Part shown: positions 26,965 through 36,002 of the stretch, one piece after another
How the letters are laid out: every line of letters starts with the position of its first letter
How positions within the stretch are numbered: position 1 is the first letter of the stretch
NCBI GenBank assembly: GCA_947505245.1
Contig: CANNIZ010000031.1
Span: 1 to 49,713, forward strand
Direction: 5' to 3'
Origin: Pseudomonadota bacterium
Lineage (GTDB): Bacteria; Myxococcota_A; UBA796; GCA-2862545
Length of the DNA stretch: 49,713 nucleotides
Made by a program: the position numbers and the translations under genes
The notes under the pieces: generated by a model
Seen by the model: only the letters and a program-made list of their open reading frames with translations
Told to the model about the DNA's origin: nothing
Databases searched by the model: none

Positions 26965-29363
26965 CGCCGCTCCCGATCGATCGCGTCCTCGGGCCGCTCG
27001 TCGACGCAGTCCGGACGTATGGGGCCGCGGTGTTGCGCGCCGAGACGGGCGCGGGCAAGACCACGCGCGTGCCCGGGGCGCTGCTGGACGCGGGCTTCGG
27101 GCCGGTGGTGATGCTCGAGCCGCGGCGGGTGGCTGCGCGGGCGGCGGCGAGGCGGATCGCGTCGGAGCGCGGCGTGAGGCTCGGCGCCGAGGTCGGGTAC
27201 CACGTCCGGTTCGACCGCAAGGCCTCGGAAAATACCGAGCTCCTCGTGGTCACCGAGGGCCTGCTCGTGCGCATGTTGCAGGACGACCCGTTCCTTGCGG
27301 CATGGGGCACGGTCGTGATCGACGAGTTCCACGAGCGCAGCCTGCAGGCGGATCTCGCGCTCGCCATGGTGCAGCGCGCGCGCGAGGCGCGGCCGGACCT
27401 GCGTGTCGTGGTGATGTCGGCCACGATCGATCCGGGTCCGGTCGGCGCGTTCGTCGGCGGGCCGGTGCTCGAGGGCACCGGGCGCGTGTTCCCGGTCGCG
27501 GTGCGCTACGCGAAGTTTCCCGACCCGCGACCCGTCGAGGACCAGGTCGCTGACGGCGTGCGCACGGCCTTGTCCGAGACGGACGGCCACGTGCTCGCGT
27601 TCCTCCCCGGGGTCCGCGAGATTCACCGCACCACCGAGCGACTCGCGTCGTGCGGCGTCCGCGTCCTACACCTGTACGGCGACCTCGACCCCGCCGATCA
27701 AGACGCGGTGTTGTCGCCTGACGGGCCTCGGAAGATCGTGCTCGCCACCAACGTCGCGGAGACGTCCCTCACCGTTCCCGGCGTCACGGCGGTGGTCGAC
27801 GGGGGCTGGCACCGGGTGTTGCGGCGCGACGCGGCCACGGGGCTTGATCGGCTGGAGACGTCGCGGATCGCGAAGGCGAACGCGGAGCAGCGAATGGGGC
27901 GCGCGGGCCGCGAGCGGCCGGGGATCTGCCTGCGCATGTGGACCGAGCGGGAGCACGCCGCGCTCGACGAGCGCCTCGAACCCGAGATCGCGCGCGTCGA
28001 CCTCGCGGGGCCGGTGCTCGAGCTCGCGTGTTGGGGCGAGTCCGACGCGAGCCTGTTTCCCTGGTACGAGGCGCCGCCTGCGGACGCGCTCGTCGCCGCG
28101 GTCGCGCTGCTGCGGGACCTGGGTGCCTGGGACGGCGCGGTGACGCCGCTGGGGCGCGCGATGCACAAGCTGCCGGTCCACCCGAGGCTCGCGCGCATGG
28201 TGCTCGAGGGGCAGCGGCTCGGCGACGTCGTCCATACGGCCCTCGCGGCGGCGGTGCTCTCCGAGCGCGACGTCATCCGCGGGCCTGCCAGGCACCGGTC
28301 CGAGTCCGACGTGCTGGATCGGCTCCGGCAGCCGTCGCCAATCGCGCTGAAGGCGCGTGATCAGCTGTTGGCGGCGATGGGCGGTCGGCACGACCTCCGC
28401 AGATCCGTCGACGACGAGGCCGTGATGCGCGCCGTGCTCGCGGGGTTTCCGGATCGGGTGGCGCGGATGCGGCCCGGAGAGGAGCGTCGCGGGCTGCTCG
28501 CGGGTGGGCGCGGCGTGAAGCTCGACGCCCGGAGCGCGGTGGACGCTCCGCTGTTCGTCGCGGTCGACGTCGACGCGGGCGGGCGGGGCGCGCTCTCCGA
28601 AGGCGTCGTGCGGGTCGCGTCGGCGGTGCTTCCCGAGTGGCTCGCTTGCGAAGACCGCGTAGACGTCGAGTTCGACGCGGTCAACGCGCGCGTCTCGGCG
28701 GTGCGTCGCCGGCGGTACCGCGACCTCGTCCTTGCCGAGCAGAGCGCCGCAATACCCGATGGCGACGCGGCGGCCGAGGTGCTCGCGGAGCACGCCGCCG
28801 CGCGGCTCGACGAGTGCCTGCCAGAGGATGACGCGTTCCGGAACACGCTCGCGCGCCTGCGCTGGCTCGTGGGGACGATGCCTGAGCTCGCGCTGCCGCT
28901 CTTCGATTCGGCGGCGTTGCGCGACGTGTTGCCCGGGCTTTGTCGAGGGCGTCGATCGTTTGCGGAGCTTCGCCGCGCGGACTGGATCGCGGCGCTGCTC
29001 GAGGCGCTGCCGTGGCGCGTGCGCGAGTCGATCGATCGCTTCGCTCCGGAGCGCGTCTCGGTCCCCAGCGGCTCGGCGATCGAGCTCCAGTACGGGCCCG
29101 GCCGTGCGCCTGTGCTCGCGGTGCGGATCCAGGAGATGTTCGGCCTGGCGGACACGCCGCGGGTCGCAGACGGGCGAGTGAAGGTGGTGCTGCACCTGCT
29201 CGCCCCGAACCGGCGCCCGCAGCAGGTGACGGACGACCTCTCGAGCTTCTGGCACAACACCTGGCCGGAGGTGCGCCGGGAGTTGCGCGCGCGCTACCCG
29301 AAGCACTCCTGGCCTGAAGATCCCTGGACGGCGCCACCTCAGCGTCGTCCGCCGCGCCGCTGA
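26961..29363 (+). CDS. hrpB: ATP-dependent RNA helicase HrpB
   Basis: 800 residues from TTG 26961, preceded by AAGGAG and overlapping the previous stop by 4 bases. A DEAH-box helicase core is complete: Walker A ETGAGKTTR (about 32-40), EPRRVAARAAA, DEFHER as the DExH box, SATID, and in the second RecA domain TNVAETSLTVPG and QRMGRAGR. This is followed by the HA2/winged-helix segment and the HrpB C-terminal domain containing LSSFWHNTWPEVRRELRARYPKHSWPEDP, here abbreviated as SSFWHNTWPEVRREL and YPKHSWPEDP. The length matches the family. HrpB is an RNA helicase whose exact physiological substrate is poorly defined. Confidence 0.97.
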   Translation: MTPLPIDRVLGPLVDAVRTYGAAVLRAETGAGKTTRVPGALLDAGFGPVVMLEPRRVAARAAARRIASERGVRLGAEVGYHVRFDRKASENTELLVVTEGLLVRMLQDDPFLAAWGTVVIDEFHERSLQADLALAMVQRAREARPDLRVVVMSATIDPGPVGAFVGGPVLEGTGRVFPVAVRYAKFPDPRPVEDQVADGVRTALSETDGHVLAFLPGVREIHRTTERLASCGVRVLHLYGDLDPADQDAVLSPDGPRKIVLATNVAETSLTVPGVTAVVDGGWHRVLRRDAATGLDRLETSRIAKANAEQRMGRAGRERPGICLRMWTEREHAALDERLEPEIARVDLAGPVLELACWGESDASLFPWYEAPPADALVAAVALLRDLGAWDGAVTPLGRAMHKLPVHPRLARMVLEGQRLGDVVHTALAAAVLSERDVIRGPARHRSESDVLDRLRQPSPIALKARDQLLAAMGGRHDLRRSVDDEAVMRAVLAGFPDRVARMRPGEERRGLLAGGRGVKLDARSAVDAPLFVAVDVDAGGRGALSEGVVRVASAVLPEWLACEDRVDVEFDAVNARVSAVRRRRYRDLVLAEQSAAIPDGDAAAEVLAEHAAARLDECLPEDDAFRNTLARLRWLVGTMPELALPLFDSAALRDVLPGLCRGRRSFAELRRADWIAALLEALPWRVRESIDRFAPERVSVPSGSAIELQYGPGRAPVLAVRIQEMFGLADTPRVADGRVKVVLHLLAPNRRPQQVTDDLSSFWHNTWPEVRRELRARYPKHSWPEDPWTAPPQRRPPRR

Positions 29364-29374
29364 GGTACGTTGCG

Positions 29375-30250
29375 ATGATGGACGAACGTTCACCCAGCGG
29401 CTCGTTGCTCGATCGCCTCGCGCGGGAGGCGCCGGTGGCGTTCCTCGACCTCGAGATGACGGGCCTGGATCCGCAAAAAGACCGCGTGTGTGAGGTCGCG
29501 GTGATCCGGGCGAACGGCCCCGAGGTGCTCGCCGAATACCAGGCGCTCGTGCACCCCGGCGTGAAGATGACGACCTCGGCCCGTAAGGTCCACGGGATCA
29601 GCGACGAGATGCTCGATCGCGCGCCGCGGTTCAGGATGCTCGCGGCCGATGTCGCCGAGTTGTGCGCCGATGCCGTGATCGTCTCGCACAACGTCACGCA
29701 CGATCTCGACTTCCTGCTCAAGGAGTTCGAGGCCGCCGGTGTGCCGTTCGCGCCGGCCGCTGCGGTGGACACGCTGCTCATGTCGCGGCGGTTGTTCGCG
29801 TTCAACAAGAACAACCTCCACCTCGTCGCCGAGCAGCTCGGCGTGCCGACTGAGGGCGCCCATCGCGCGCTGCTCGACGCGCGCATCACGTTCGCGGTGT
29901 GGCATCGCATGCTCGAGGTGCTCGACCCGCGGGGCGTCGTCACGTTGCGCGAGCTCGCGGCGCTGATCGACGCGCTCGCGCCGAATTCGCCGCTCAGGCT
30001 GATGCAGTCGCGCACGCTGAAGGACGCGTTCGACCATCTGCAGACCGTGTGGATCGAGTACAACTCGACGGACGGTCAGAACCACGGGAGCGTGCGGCGC
30101 GAGATCGGGATCTGGCGCTTGAAGCTCCCGTACATTCAGGCGTGGTGCTTCCTTCGCGACGGAGAGCGCGTGTTTCGGCTCGATCGGATCCGCACGGTCG
30201 AGAAGGGCGAGCGGGACTACGCGATCCCGCAGTTCCAGTCCCGGATCTGA
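29375..30250 (+). CDS. DEDDh 3'-5' exonuclease fused to a WYL domain
   Basis: 291 residues from ATG 29375, or 290 from the next ATG at 29378. Residues about 18-190 form a DnaQ-like exonuclease with all acidic residues: FLDLEMTGLDP (Asp25, Glu27), SHNVTHDLDFL, and HRALLDA with the His and last Asp of the DEDDh type. Residues about 205-285 match a WYL domain: WIEYNSTDG, RREIGIWRL, YIQAWCFLRDGERVFRLDRI. WYL domains bind ligands, often single-stranded nucleic acid or nucleotides, and commonly control phage-defence or DNA-damage genes. A nuclease with a WYL sensor is unusual compared with the common HTH-WYL arrangement. A TACGTT hexamer at 29366-29371 lies so close that the transcript may be leaderless from 29378. 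Confidence 0.9.
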   Translation: MMDERSPSGSLLDRLAREAPVAFLDLEMTGLDPQKDRVCEVAVIRANGPEVLAEYQALVHPGVKMTTSARKVHGISDEMLDRAPRFRMLAADVAELCADAVIVSHNVTHDLDFLLKEFEAAGVPFAPAAAVDTLLMSRRLFAFNKNNLHLVAEQLGVPTEGAHRALLDARITFAVWHRMLEVLDPRGVVTLRELAALIDALAPNSPLRLMQSRTLKDAFDHLQTVWIEYNSTDGQNHGSVRREIGIWRLKLPYIQAWCFLRDGERVFRLDRIRTVEKGERDYAIPQFQSRI

Positions 30251-30321
30251 CGAGCGGACCGGGCTCGCGCCGTGCTAAGCTGGGGCGTGTTTGTGGTGAT
30301 CCCCGCTCCAACCCCGGGTCG
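30251..30321. promoter_or_regulatory. Probable promoter of the Ser/Thr kinase gene
   Basis: 71 bp. TAAGCT at 30276-30281 in the context GTGCTAAGCTGG is a plausible -10 element, leaving an untranslated leader of about 33 bases. No clear -35 match or operator was seen. Confidence 0.35.
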
Positions 30322-32121
30322 ATGAGCAACTTTCCAAACTCCCTGGCCGGCGGCCGCTACCTCCTCGTCAAGCAGCTCGGCGAAGGCGGCATGGCGACGG
30401 TTTTCCGTGCGTTCGACCAGCGGTTGCAGGTGTGGCGGGCGATCAAGATCCTCTCGTCGGAGCTGTCGGAGAAGCCGCGTTTGAGGCAGCGGTTCGAGAG
30501 CGAAGCCCAGACGATGGCGCTGCTGGAGCACAAGCACATCGTACGCATCTACGACGTCGGCAACGACGCGGACTTCGCCTACATCGTGATGGAGATCGTC
30601 GAGGGCGGCTCGCTCGTCGACTGGCTCGAACGCCACGGCGCGATGCCCCCGCGGCTCGCGGTCGACGTGACGATCGAGACCTGTGAAGGCCTGTCAGCCG
30701 CGCACGCCAAGGGCGTCGTCCACCGCGACATCAAGCCCCACAACGTGATGGTCACGCGCGAAGGCTCGTGCCGGGTGACGGACTTCGGCATCGCGCAGGT
30801 GAACACGGCCGACCAGAACATGACCCGCACCGGCGCGGTGATGGGCACCTGGGGCTACATGGCGCCTGAGCAGCGCACGAACGCGAAGACGGTGGATCCG
30901 CGCGCGGACGTGTACTCCACGGCGGCGATGCTCTACACGCTGCTCACGAACAAGATGCCGATGGACCTGTTCGCGTCGGACCGCGACGACGAGATGCTCG
31001 CGGGCGTCCACGAGATCATCGTCCCGGTCCTGGTAAAGGCCACCGAATACAAGCGCGAAAACCGGTACAACACCATCATCGAGTTCGCCGAGGCGCTGCG
31101 GAGCGTGCGCGCTTCGCTGCCGCCAAACCCACCGGAGACGCCCGCGCTCGCAAAGGATCCGGGCCCACCTCCGGCGGCCCCGCCGCGCGGTGAGATGGTC
31201 GGTACGGAGCCTGGCGGGCCGATCCGGCGAAAGAGCACGAGCGGCACCATGGTGCCGAGCGACGAGCTTCGGGCTGGCGCGACCCTGGTGGGCGACGACG
31301 GCCGCGTGCACGCGCCGACGATGGCGCCGAGCGAATCCGACACCATGGACGGCGAGGGCCCGCGCATCAAGGACCGCCCGCTGTACGACCCGGCGAACTC
31401 CGGCTCGAGCGAGGCGAACCAGGCCGCGGGGGTCGGCGGCTACACGAAGATGGCGTTTGTCGCCGGGTCGGGCCTGGCCGTCGCGTTGGTGCTTGTCGGG
31501 GTGGGGCTCGTCGGGGTCGCGGGCGTCATGTACGCAATGAAAGGTAACAATTCGGGCGTCGCAGTGGCCGACACGCCAGACGTGCCTGCGCTGACGGTGC
31601 CCCCCGTCGAGCCGAAGGCGCCGCCGAAGGTCGCGCCCGATCCGGGCGTCCCGACCGCGCCGCCGCTCGCGCCGCCGGTCGACCCGAAGGCCCAAACCAA
31701 GGTCGACCCGAAGCTCAAGGTCGAACCGAAGCCTGGCACCAAACCCGAGATCAAGACGGTGGTGGTCCCGCCGGATCCGGTCAAGGTCGATCCGCAAATC
31801 ACGGTCGTGGTGCCGGCGCCGCCGCAGGTGCCCGCCGCCGTCGAGCAGTGCGTAAAACTCACGCCCCCGGCGTCGGCCTCCGTGGGGTCCGAGCTGATCG
31901 TGAAGTCCACGTTGTGCGTGGAAGACGGCACGGAGGTCACGTTGTGGTACCGGCCCGTGGGCGGCACGTGGCAGTCCAAGCTGATGCCCAAGGCCCTCGG
32001 CTCGCACACGACGAAGCTCACGATCGACCCGAGCTTTACGTCGGGACTCGAGCTCTACGTGGAGGCGGGCGCGTGGTCCAAAGGCTCGCGCGGAGCGCCG
32101 ATCAGCGTGCCGGTCCGCTGA
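30322..32121 (+). CDS. Transmembrane Ser/Thr protein kinase (PknB-like)
   Basis: 599 residues from ATG 30322. The kinase domain (about 10-275) has all motifs: the glycine loop LGEGGMATVF, Lys in RAIKIL, Glu in the C-helix (FESEAQTM), HRDIKPHN, DFG and APEQ. A Pro-rich juxtamembrane region (about 280-375) precedes one membrane helix (about 380-407, SGLAVALVLVGVGLVGVAGV). The extracytoplasmic part has a Pro/Lys/Val-rich stalk and a C-terminal beta domain (about 510-599) with two Cys. This is the typical layout of myxobacterial Hanks-type kinases. The signal and targets are unknown. The stop overlaps the convergent AarF gene by 20 bp. Confidence 0.95.
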   Translation: MSNFPNSLAGGRYLLVKQLGEGGMATVFRAFDQRLQVWRAIKILSSELSEKPRLRQRFESEAQTMALLEHKHIVRIYDVGNDADFAYIVMEIVEGGSLVDWLERHGAMPPRLAVDVTIETCEGLSAAHAKGVVHRDIKPHNVMVTREGSCRVTDFGIAQVNTADQNMTRTGAVMGTWGYMAPEQRTNAKTVDPRADVYSTAAMLYTLLTNKMPMDLFASDRDDEMLAGVHEIIVPVLVKATEYKRENRYNTIIEFAEALRSVRASLPPNPPETPALAKDPGPPPAAPPRGEMVGTEPGGPIRRKSTSGTMVPSDELRAGATLVGDDGRVHAPTMAPSESDTMDGEGPRIKDRPLYDPANSGSSEANQAAGVGGYTKMAFVAGSGLAVALVLVGVGLVGVAGVMYAMKGNNSGVAVADTPDVPALTVPPVEPKAPPKVAPDPGVPTAPPLAPPVDPKAQTKVDPKLKVEPKPGTKPEIKTVVVPPDPVKVDPQITVVVPAPPQVPAAVEQCVKLTPPASASVGSELIVKSTLCVEDGTEVTLWYRPVGGTWQSKLMPKALGSHTTKLTIDPSFTSGLELYVEAGAWSKGSRGAPISVPVR

Positions 32122-33415
32122 GCCTCGCCGGGCGCGGCACCACCTCGATGGTGCCCTCGATCGCGGCCCAGAACGGCGCTCCGAAGTCGCCGGTGGCGTC
32201 GAGCCTCGCGAGCAGCGAGAACAGGCCCCACTGAAGGCGGTTCAGCAGCAACCACTCGGGCGGCATCGCGGTCCTCAGTAGGTTCTTGTCGGCCTTTGCG
32301 AGGTGAATCGCGCGCGCCGCGTGCTCGCGCGTGAACGTGAACCGCGGCGCGAGCATCGGCTCGTACAGGTACCGCACGAACGTCCACATCGAATCGTAGT
32401 CGTAGCGCGAGGACCCGACGAAGCCGAACTCGCGGTAGACCTCCTTCCAGGTGGCGAAGTCGTCTTCCCGTACGGCGTGTGCGAACCGACGCCAGCGCGT
32501 GAGGAAGGCCTCGTCAAACGTGCGGACGCAGCCGAAGTCGAGCAGCGCGACCTCCCCGGACGGGCGGAACCGGTAGTTCCCGGGGTGGGGATCGCCGTTG
32601 AACAGCCCGTACTGGAAGATCGACTTCCACACCACCCGCCAGATCGCGAGCGCTGCGGCGTTCTTTGCCTCGGGGGTGCCGTGTTCCACGAACTCGTCGA
32701 ACGACCAGGCGCCGACGAACCCGGTGACGAGCACCCGCTCGCGCACCATGCCCTCGAACACCTCGGGGACGATCACGCCCGGCTCGTGGGCGTACAGGCG
32801 CCGGAACAGCGACTGATGGGCGCCTTCCTGCAGGTAGTCGCACTCTTCGCGCAGGCGCGCGCGCAGCTCTTCGATGAGCGGGCCGCTCGCGACGGCGGTG
32901 CCGAGCGAAGCAAGCCCGGCGAACTTCCCGATGTTCTCGAGGTCGACAGTGATCGCCTTCGAGATCTCCGGGTACTGGACCTTCACCGCGACGGCGCGGT
33001 CGCCGATGCGCCCGCGGTGGACCTGCCCGATCGAGGCGGCAGCGAACGGCTCCTGCTCGAGGGCGTCGAACACGTTCGCGGCGTCCGCTCCGTACTGATC
33101 GCGCAGGATGCCTTCGACGACCGACCAGTCCATCGCGCGCGAGCGGTGCTGCAAGCGCTTGAGCGACGTCTGCACGGCCGGAGGGATGGCGCCGTCGAGG
33201 TACGACATCATCTGGCCGAGCTTCATCGACAGGCCTTTGAGCTCGTCCAGGCGGTCTGCGAAGGCGTCACCGTCGACCGTGTCTTCGCGATCCAGCACCT
33301 TGTCGGCCACCGCGCGGGACGCCGCCACGCCGAGGGTCGCTCCGGCCCGCGCCGTATCGAGCGTGCGTCGGGCCCAGCGCGACGCGATCCCCTTGAGGTG
33401 GGGCTTCTCGCTCAT
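32102..33415 (-). CDS. AarF/ABC1/UbiB atypical kinase family protein
   Basis: 437 residues from ATG 33413-33415, overlapping the rhodanese stop by 4 bases. It has the ABC1-family KxGQ signature (MKLGQMMSYLDG), an Ala-rich loop AAASIGQVHRG, the Lys in VAVKVQYP, the catalytic segment FNGDPHPGNY and the metal-binding LLDFGCVR. The bacterial relative UbiB assists ubiquinone synthesis; other family members handle isoprenoid lipids. No ubiquinone genes are nearby, so the specific role is open. No C-terminal membrane helices are obvious, unlike UbiB. Confidence 0.93.
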   Translation of the reverse strand: MSEKPHLKGIASRWARRTLDTARAGATLGVAASRAVADKVLDREDTVDGDAFADRLDELKGLSMKLGQMMSYLDGAIPPAVQTSLKRLQHRSRAMDWSVVEGILRDQYGADAANVFDALEQEPFAAASIGQVHRGRIGDRAVAVKVQYPEISKAITVDLENIGKFAGLASLGTAVASGPLIEELRARLREECDYLQEGAHQSLFRRLYAHEPGVIVPEVFEGMVRERVLVTGFVGAWSFDEFVEHGTPEAKNAAALAIWRVVWKSIFQYGLFNGDPHPGNYRFRPSGEVALLDFGCVRTFDEAFLTRWRRFAHAVREDDFATWKEVYREFGFVGSSRYDYDSMWTFVRYLYEPMLAPRFTFTREHAARAIHLAKADKNLLRTAMPPEWLLLNRLQWGLFSLLARLDATGDFGAPFWAAIEGTIEVVPRPARLSGPAR

Positions 33416-33783
33416 CCGTGCTCGACGGGGGCGCCCGCTTCGTTCCACGCGCGCCAGCCGCCCGCCAGGCTCGTGACGTCCGTGTACCCCATGCGTTGGA
33501 GGTTGTCGGCCGCGAGGGCGGAGCGGAAGCCGCCCCCACAGGTGAGCACGATCTTCGCGTGTTTGTCCGGGATGACGGTCTCGACGTCCCGCTCGAGCAC
33601 GCCGCGCCCGAGGTGGACGGCCCCGGCCATGTGGCCCTTCGCCCACTCGTTGTCTTCGCGCACGTCGACGAGGAAGAACGCGGCTCCGGACGCGCGGAGC
33701 GCGAGCACGTTCACCACGTCGGTCTCGCGGATTCGGGTCTTCGCGTCTTCTACGATCGCAAGAAAGCCAGGGTTGTGTTGCAT
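33412..33783 (-). CDS. Rhodanese-like domain protein
   Basis: 123 residues, a single rhodanese domain. The catalytic loop reads TCGGGFRSA with the nucleophile Cys near residue 82; the substrate-entry segment is VDVREDNEWAKGHMAGAVHLG and the C-terminal motif is LAGGWRAWNEAG. Such proteins move sulfane sulfur or act in redox or phosphate-type sensing. No signal peptide. The gene is joined by an ATGA overlap to the AarF kinase gene and lies 34 bp downstream of a membrane-protein gene. Confidence 0.95.
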   Translation of the reverse strand: MQHNPGFLAIVEDAKTRIRETDVVNVLALRASGAAFFLVDVREDNEWAKGHMAGAVHLGRGVLERDVETVIPDKHAKIVLTCGGGFRSALAADNLQRMGYTDVTSLAGGWRAWNEAGAPVEHG

Positions 33784-33817
33784 GACCCCGCTCTATCGCG
33801 GCGACGCGCCGACGTCC

Positions 33818-34375
33818 CTACGGGCTGCAGGCGCCGACGGGCTGCCGTTCGCCGTTGCCGATCACCAGCCAGGCGCCGTCCTTGTCGGAGCCGAGCGACA
33901 CCTCGTTCGCCGTGTCGTCCCCGAGGTCCACCGTCTTGCACGGGCGGCACCAGCGCAAGGCGCCGCACGTCCACACCTCGGCGCGGCTCGCGTCGCTCCC
34001 GTGCACCACCACGAGGTCGTAGCGTCCCGATTGCGACGTCACCGCGTAGGAGCGCGGCGAGAGCAGCGATCCCCCGACGGTGAGCACTGGCACGATCAGC
34101 AGCCCGGCTACGGCCGTCCAGCGGATCGGGAGGATGGCCGTGGCCCTCGCGACGCCGCCGGTGAGCGCGAGCAGCGCGCCGAGCAGGCCGAGCGCGAACG
34201 TGACCGGGTCACGGATCTCTTCGATCGGCATCCACACGGCGCCGCCGAGGCGCGGCAGGAACGCGGCCGCCGACCAGCAGCACGCGATGAACACGATGAT
34301 GCGGGCGATGCCTCGGAACCGTTGTGCCTCGGCCGGATCGGGAAGCTCGTTCGCTGCATGTTCGGGGTTGCTCAC
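33818..34375 (-). CDS. Small membrane protein with a periplasmic or cytoplasmic CxxC-containing tail
   Basis: 185 residues from GTG 34373-34375, overlapping the upstream stop (GTGA). Three hydrophobic helices are seen: about 23-42, 57-76 and 83-104. The remaining about 80 residues form a soluble tail with CGALRWCRPCK (about 137-147), a WCxxC pattern resembling thioredoxin active sites although the surroundings do not match a thioredoxin fold. No family recognised. Located between the secreted unknown protein and rhodanese genes. Confidence 0.75.
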   Translation of the reverse strand: MSNPEHAANELPDPAEAQRFRGIARIIVFIACCWSAAAFLPRLGGAVWMPIEEIRDPVTFALGLLGALLALTGGVARATAILPIRWTAVAGLLIVPVLTVGGSLLSPRSYAVTSQSGRYDLVVVHGSDASRAEVWTCGALRWCRPCKTVDLGDDTANEVSLGSDKDGAWLVIGNGERQPVGACSP

Positions 34376-34884
34376 GACTTGCTCGCGTCTTCGAGGTAGC
34401 GATCGAGCGGCAGCACGCAAAAGCCTCGCGCCGCTGCGTCGCGCCACGGCACCCGGTACAGGTCGAACCCGCGCGAGTCGTCCTTGCGATCGGTGGTGTA
34501 GCCGCAGCCGGAGTTGCCGCTCGTTGCGCGATCATGGTGGCCACACGACGGCAGGCCGTCGACGACGAAGCCCTCGTCGGCGCCTTCGACGGGGCGGCAC
34601 ATCAGGTCTGCGCGGACCTCGAAGATGGTGACTTTGTACCGGCGATGGGGCGGCTTGTCCTTCTTTTGCGCGCCGAGCGCCTGGAGCAGCCGACCTTGCG
34701 ACGGGTCGCTCTTCGCGACGAACGCGCGAAGATCCGCGGCGGCCACCACGGGCAGCCAGGCGCCTGCGCCGACGGCCTGACGGACGGGCGAGACCCAGGC
34801 GACCGCGAGCGTTGCGGGAGGTGGATCCATGCGCTCACACGCGGGATCCTGGGCGAACGCGACCGCGGCGAGGAGGGCGATCAC
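34372..34884 (-). CDS. Secreted protein of unknown function
   Basis: 170 residues from GTG 34882-34884, overlapping the nagZ-like stop (GTGA). A short signal peptide (MIALLAAVAFAQ) is followed by a mature part with about six Cys (for example SCGHH, SGCGYTT, GFCVLPL), suggesting disulfides in the periplasm. No domain recognised. An upstream in-frame extension exists but would overlap the nagZ-like gene heavily and is unlikely. Confidence 0.75.
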   Translation of the reverse strand: MIALLAAVAFAQDPACERMDPPPATLAVAWVSPVRQAVGAGAWLPVVAAADLRAFVAKSDPSQGRLLQALGAQKKDKPPHRRYKVTIFEVRADLMCRPVEGADEGFVVDGLPSCGHHDRATSGNSGCGYTTDRKDDSRGFDLYRVPWRDAAARGFCVLPLDRYLEDASKS

Positions 34885-36002
34885 GGCGCACCCCGGTTGG
34901 CGACGAGCGCTGCGAGATCGCGATGTTGGCCGCAGCCGACGACGTCGAGGCCGATCGGCTGCCGCTCGCCGAGCAGAAACCGCTCGCGCATGCGCATCAT
35001 GCGGTTCTCCGAGGTCGTACACAGCCGGTCGAACGCGGGATCTTCTTCCTGCAGGCGCACGAGCGCCTCGAACATCGCGAGCTGAAGCCCGATGTCGCGG
35101 CAGCAAAGGAACGTGTCCACGCCGGCTTCCGAGGCCATTTTTGCGATCTCCTCCGGCGGCCATCGGCCGGCGACCGCCTTCATCTCGAGGTCGTCGCTGA
35201 ACACGACGCCGTCGAACTTGAGCTCGTCGCGCAACAGGCGCTTCGTGACCCGCGGCGACAGCGTCGCGGGGAGGTCCTCGTCGAACGCGGCGAACACGAC
35301 GTGAGCGGTCATCACCGAGGCGACGCCGGCATTCACCGCGGCGGCGAACGGCGGGAGCTCGACGTGCCGCAAGTCAGGCTCGTCCTTCTCGATCAGCGGG
35401 AGGTGCAGGTGGCTGTCCTGCGTGGTGTCGCCGTGCCCCGGGAAGTGCTTGGCGCAAGCTGCGATGCCCTCGGCCTGGTGCGCCTTGAGGAACGCGACGA
35501 TGTGCTTGCTCACGCGATCAGGCGAGTCATCGAACGAGCGGTCGCCGATGATCGGGTTCTTCGGGTTGCTGTCGACGTCCGCGACAGGAGCGAAGTTGAC
35601 GTGGAAGCCCATCGCGCGCAGCTCGCGGGCCATCGCGCGGGACACGTCTGAGGTGAGCTTCTGGTCCGGCGAGGCTCGACCCACGACCCGCATCGGAGGC
35701 CAGCGCGTGGCAGGCTCGCGGATGCGCTGAACGCGGCCACCTTCCTGGTCGACGGCGATCATGGAGGGGCGCGCCTTGTCGGACAGGTCGACGAGCTCGC
35801 GGTTGAGCTCGAGCACCTGCTTGGGCTCTTCGACGTTGCGCGCGAACAGGACCCAGCCGGCGGGCTTGAGCTCGCGCGCGATTCGCCGCACGTCGTCGTC
35901 CACGCGCGCGTGTTCGAAGCCGACGAACAGGCGCTGTCCAGCGCGGCGCTTGCGGTCGGCGAGCGACGTCGTCTCGCCGGTGGCGGTGACCTTCACGTTC
36001 AT
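34881..36002 (-). CDS. nagZ: Glycoside hydrolase family 3, NagZ-like beta-N-acetylhexosaminidase
   Basis: 373 residues from ATG 36000-36002, overlapping the epimerase stop by 4 bases. The NagZ signature KHFPGHGDT is present, together with VDQEGGRVQRI, FAPVADVDSNPKNP, and the catalytic-Asp segment VVFSDDLEM. NagZ removes GlcNAc from recycled peptidoglycan fragments in the cytoplasm; no signal peptide is seen, consistent with that. Presence in the same run as the penicillin-binding protein supports a cell-wall role. The symbol is given on motif evidence. Confidence 0.9.
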   Translation of the reverse strand: MNVKVTATGETTSLADRKRRAGQRLFVGFEHARVDDDVRRIARELKPAGWVLFARNVEEPKQVLELNRELVDLSDKARPSMIAVDQEGGRVQRIREPATRWPPMRVVGRASPDQKLTSDVSRAMARELRAMGFHVNFAPVADVDSNPKNPIIGDRSFDDSPDRVSKHIVAFLKAHQAEGIAACAKHFPGHGDTTQDSHLHLPLIEKDEPDLRHVELPPFAAAVNAGVASVMTAHVVFAAFDEDLPATLSPRVTKRLLRDELKFDGVVFSDDLEMKAVAGRWPPEEIAKMASEAGVDTFLCCRDIGLQLAMFEALVRLQEEDPAFDRLCTTSENRMMRMRERFLLGERQPIGLDVVGCGQHRDLAALVANRGAP

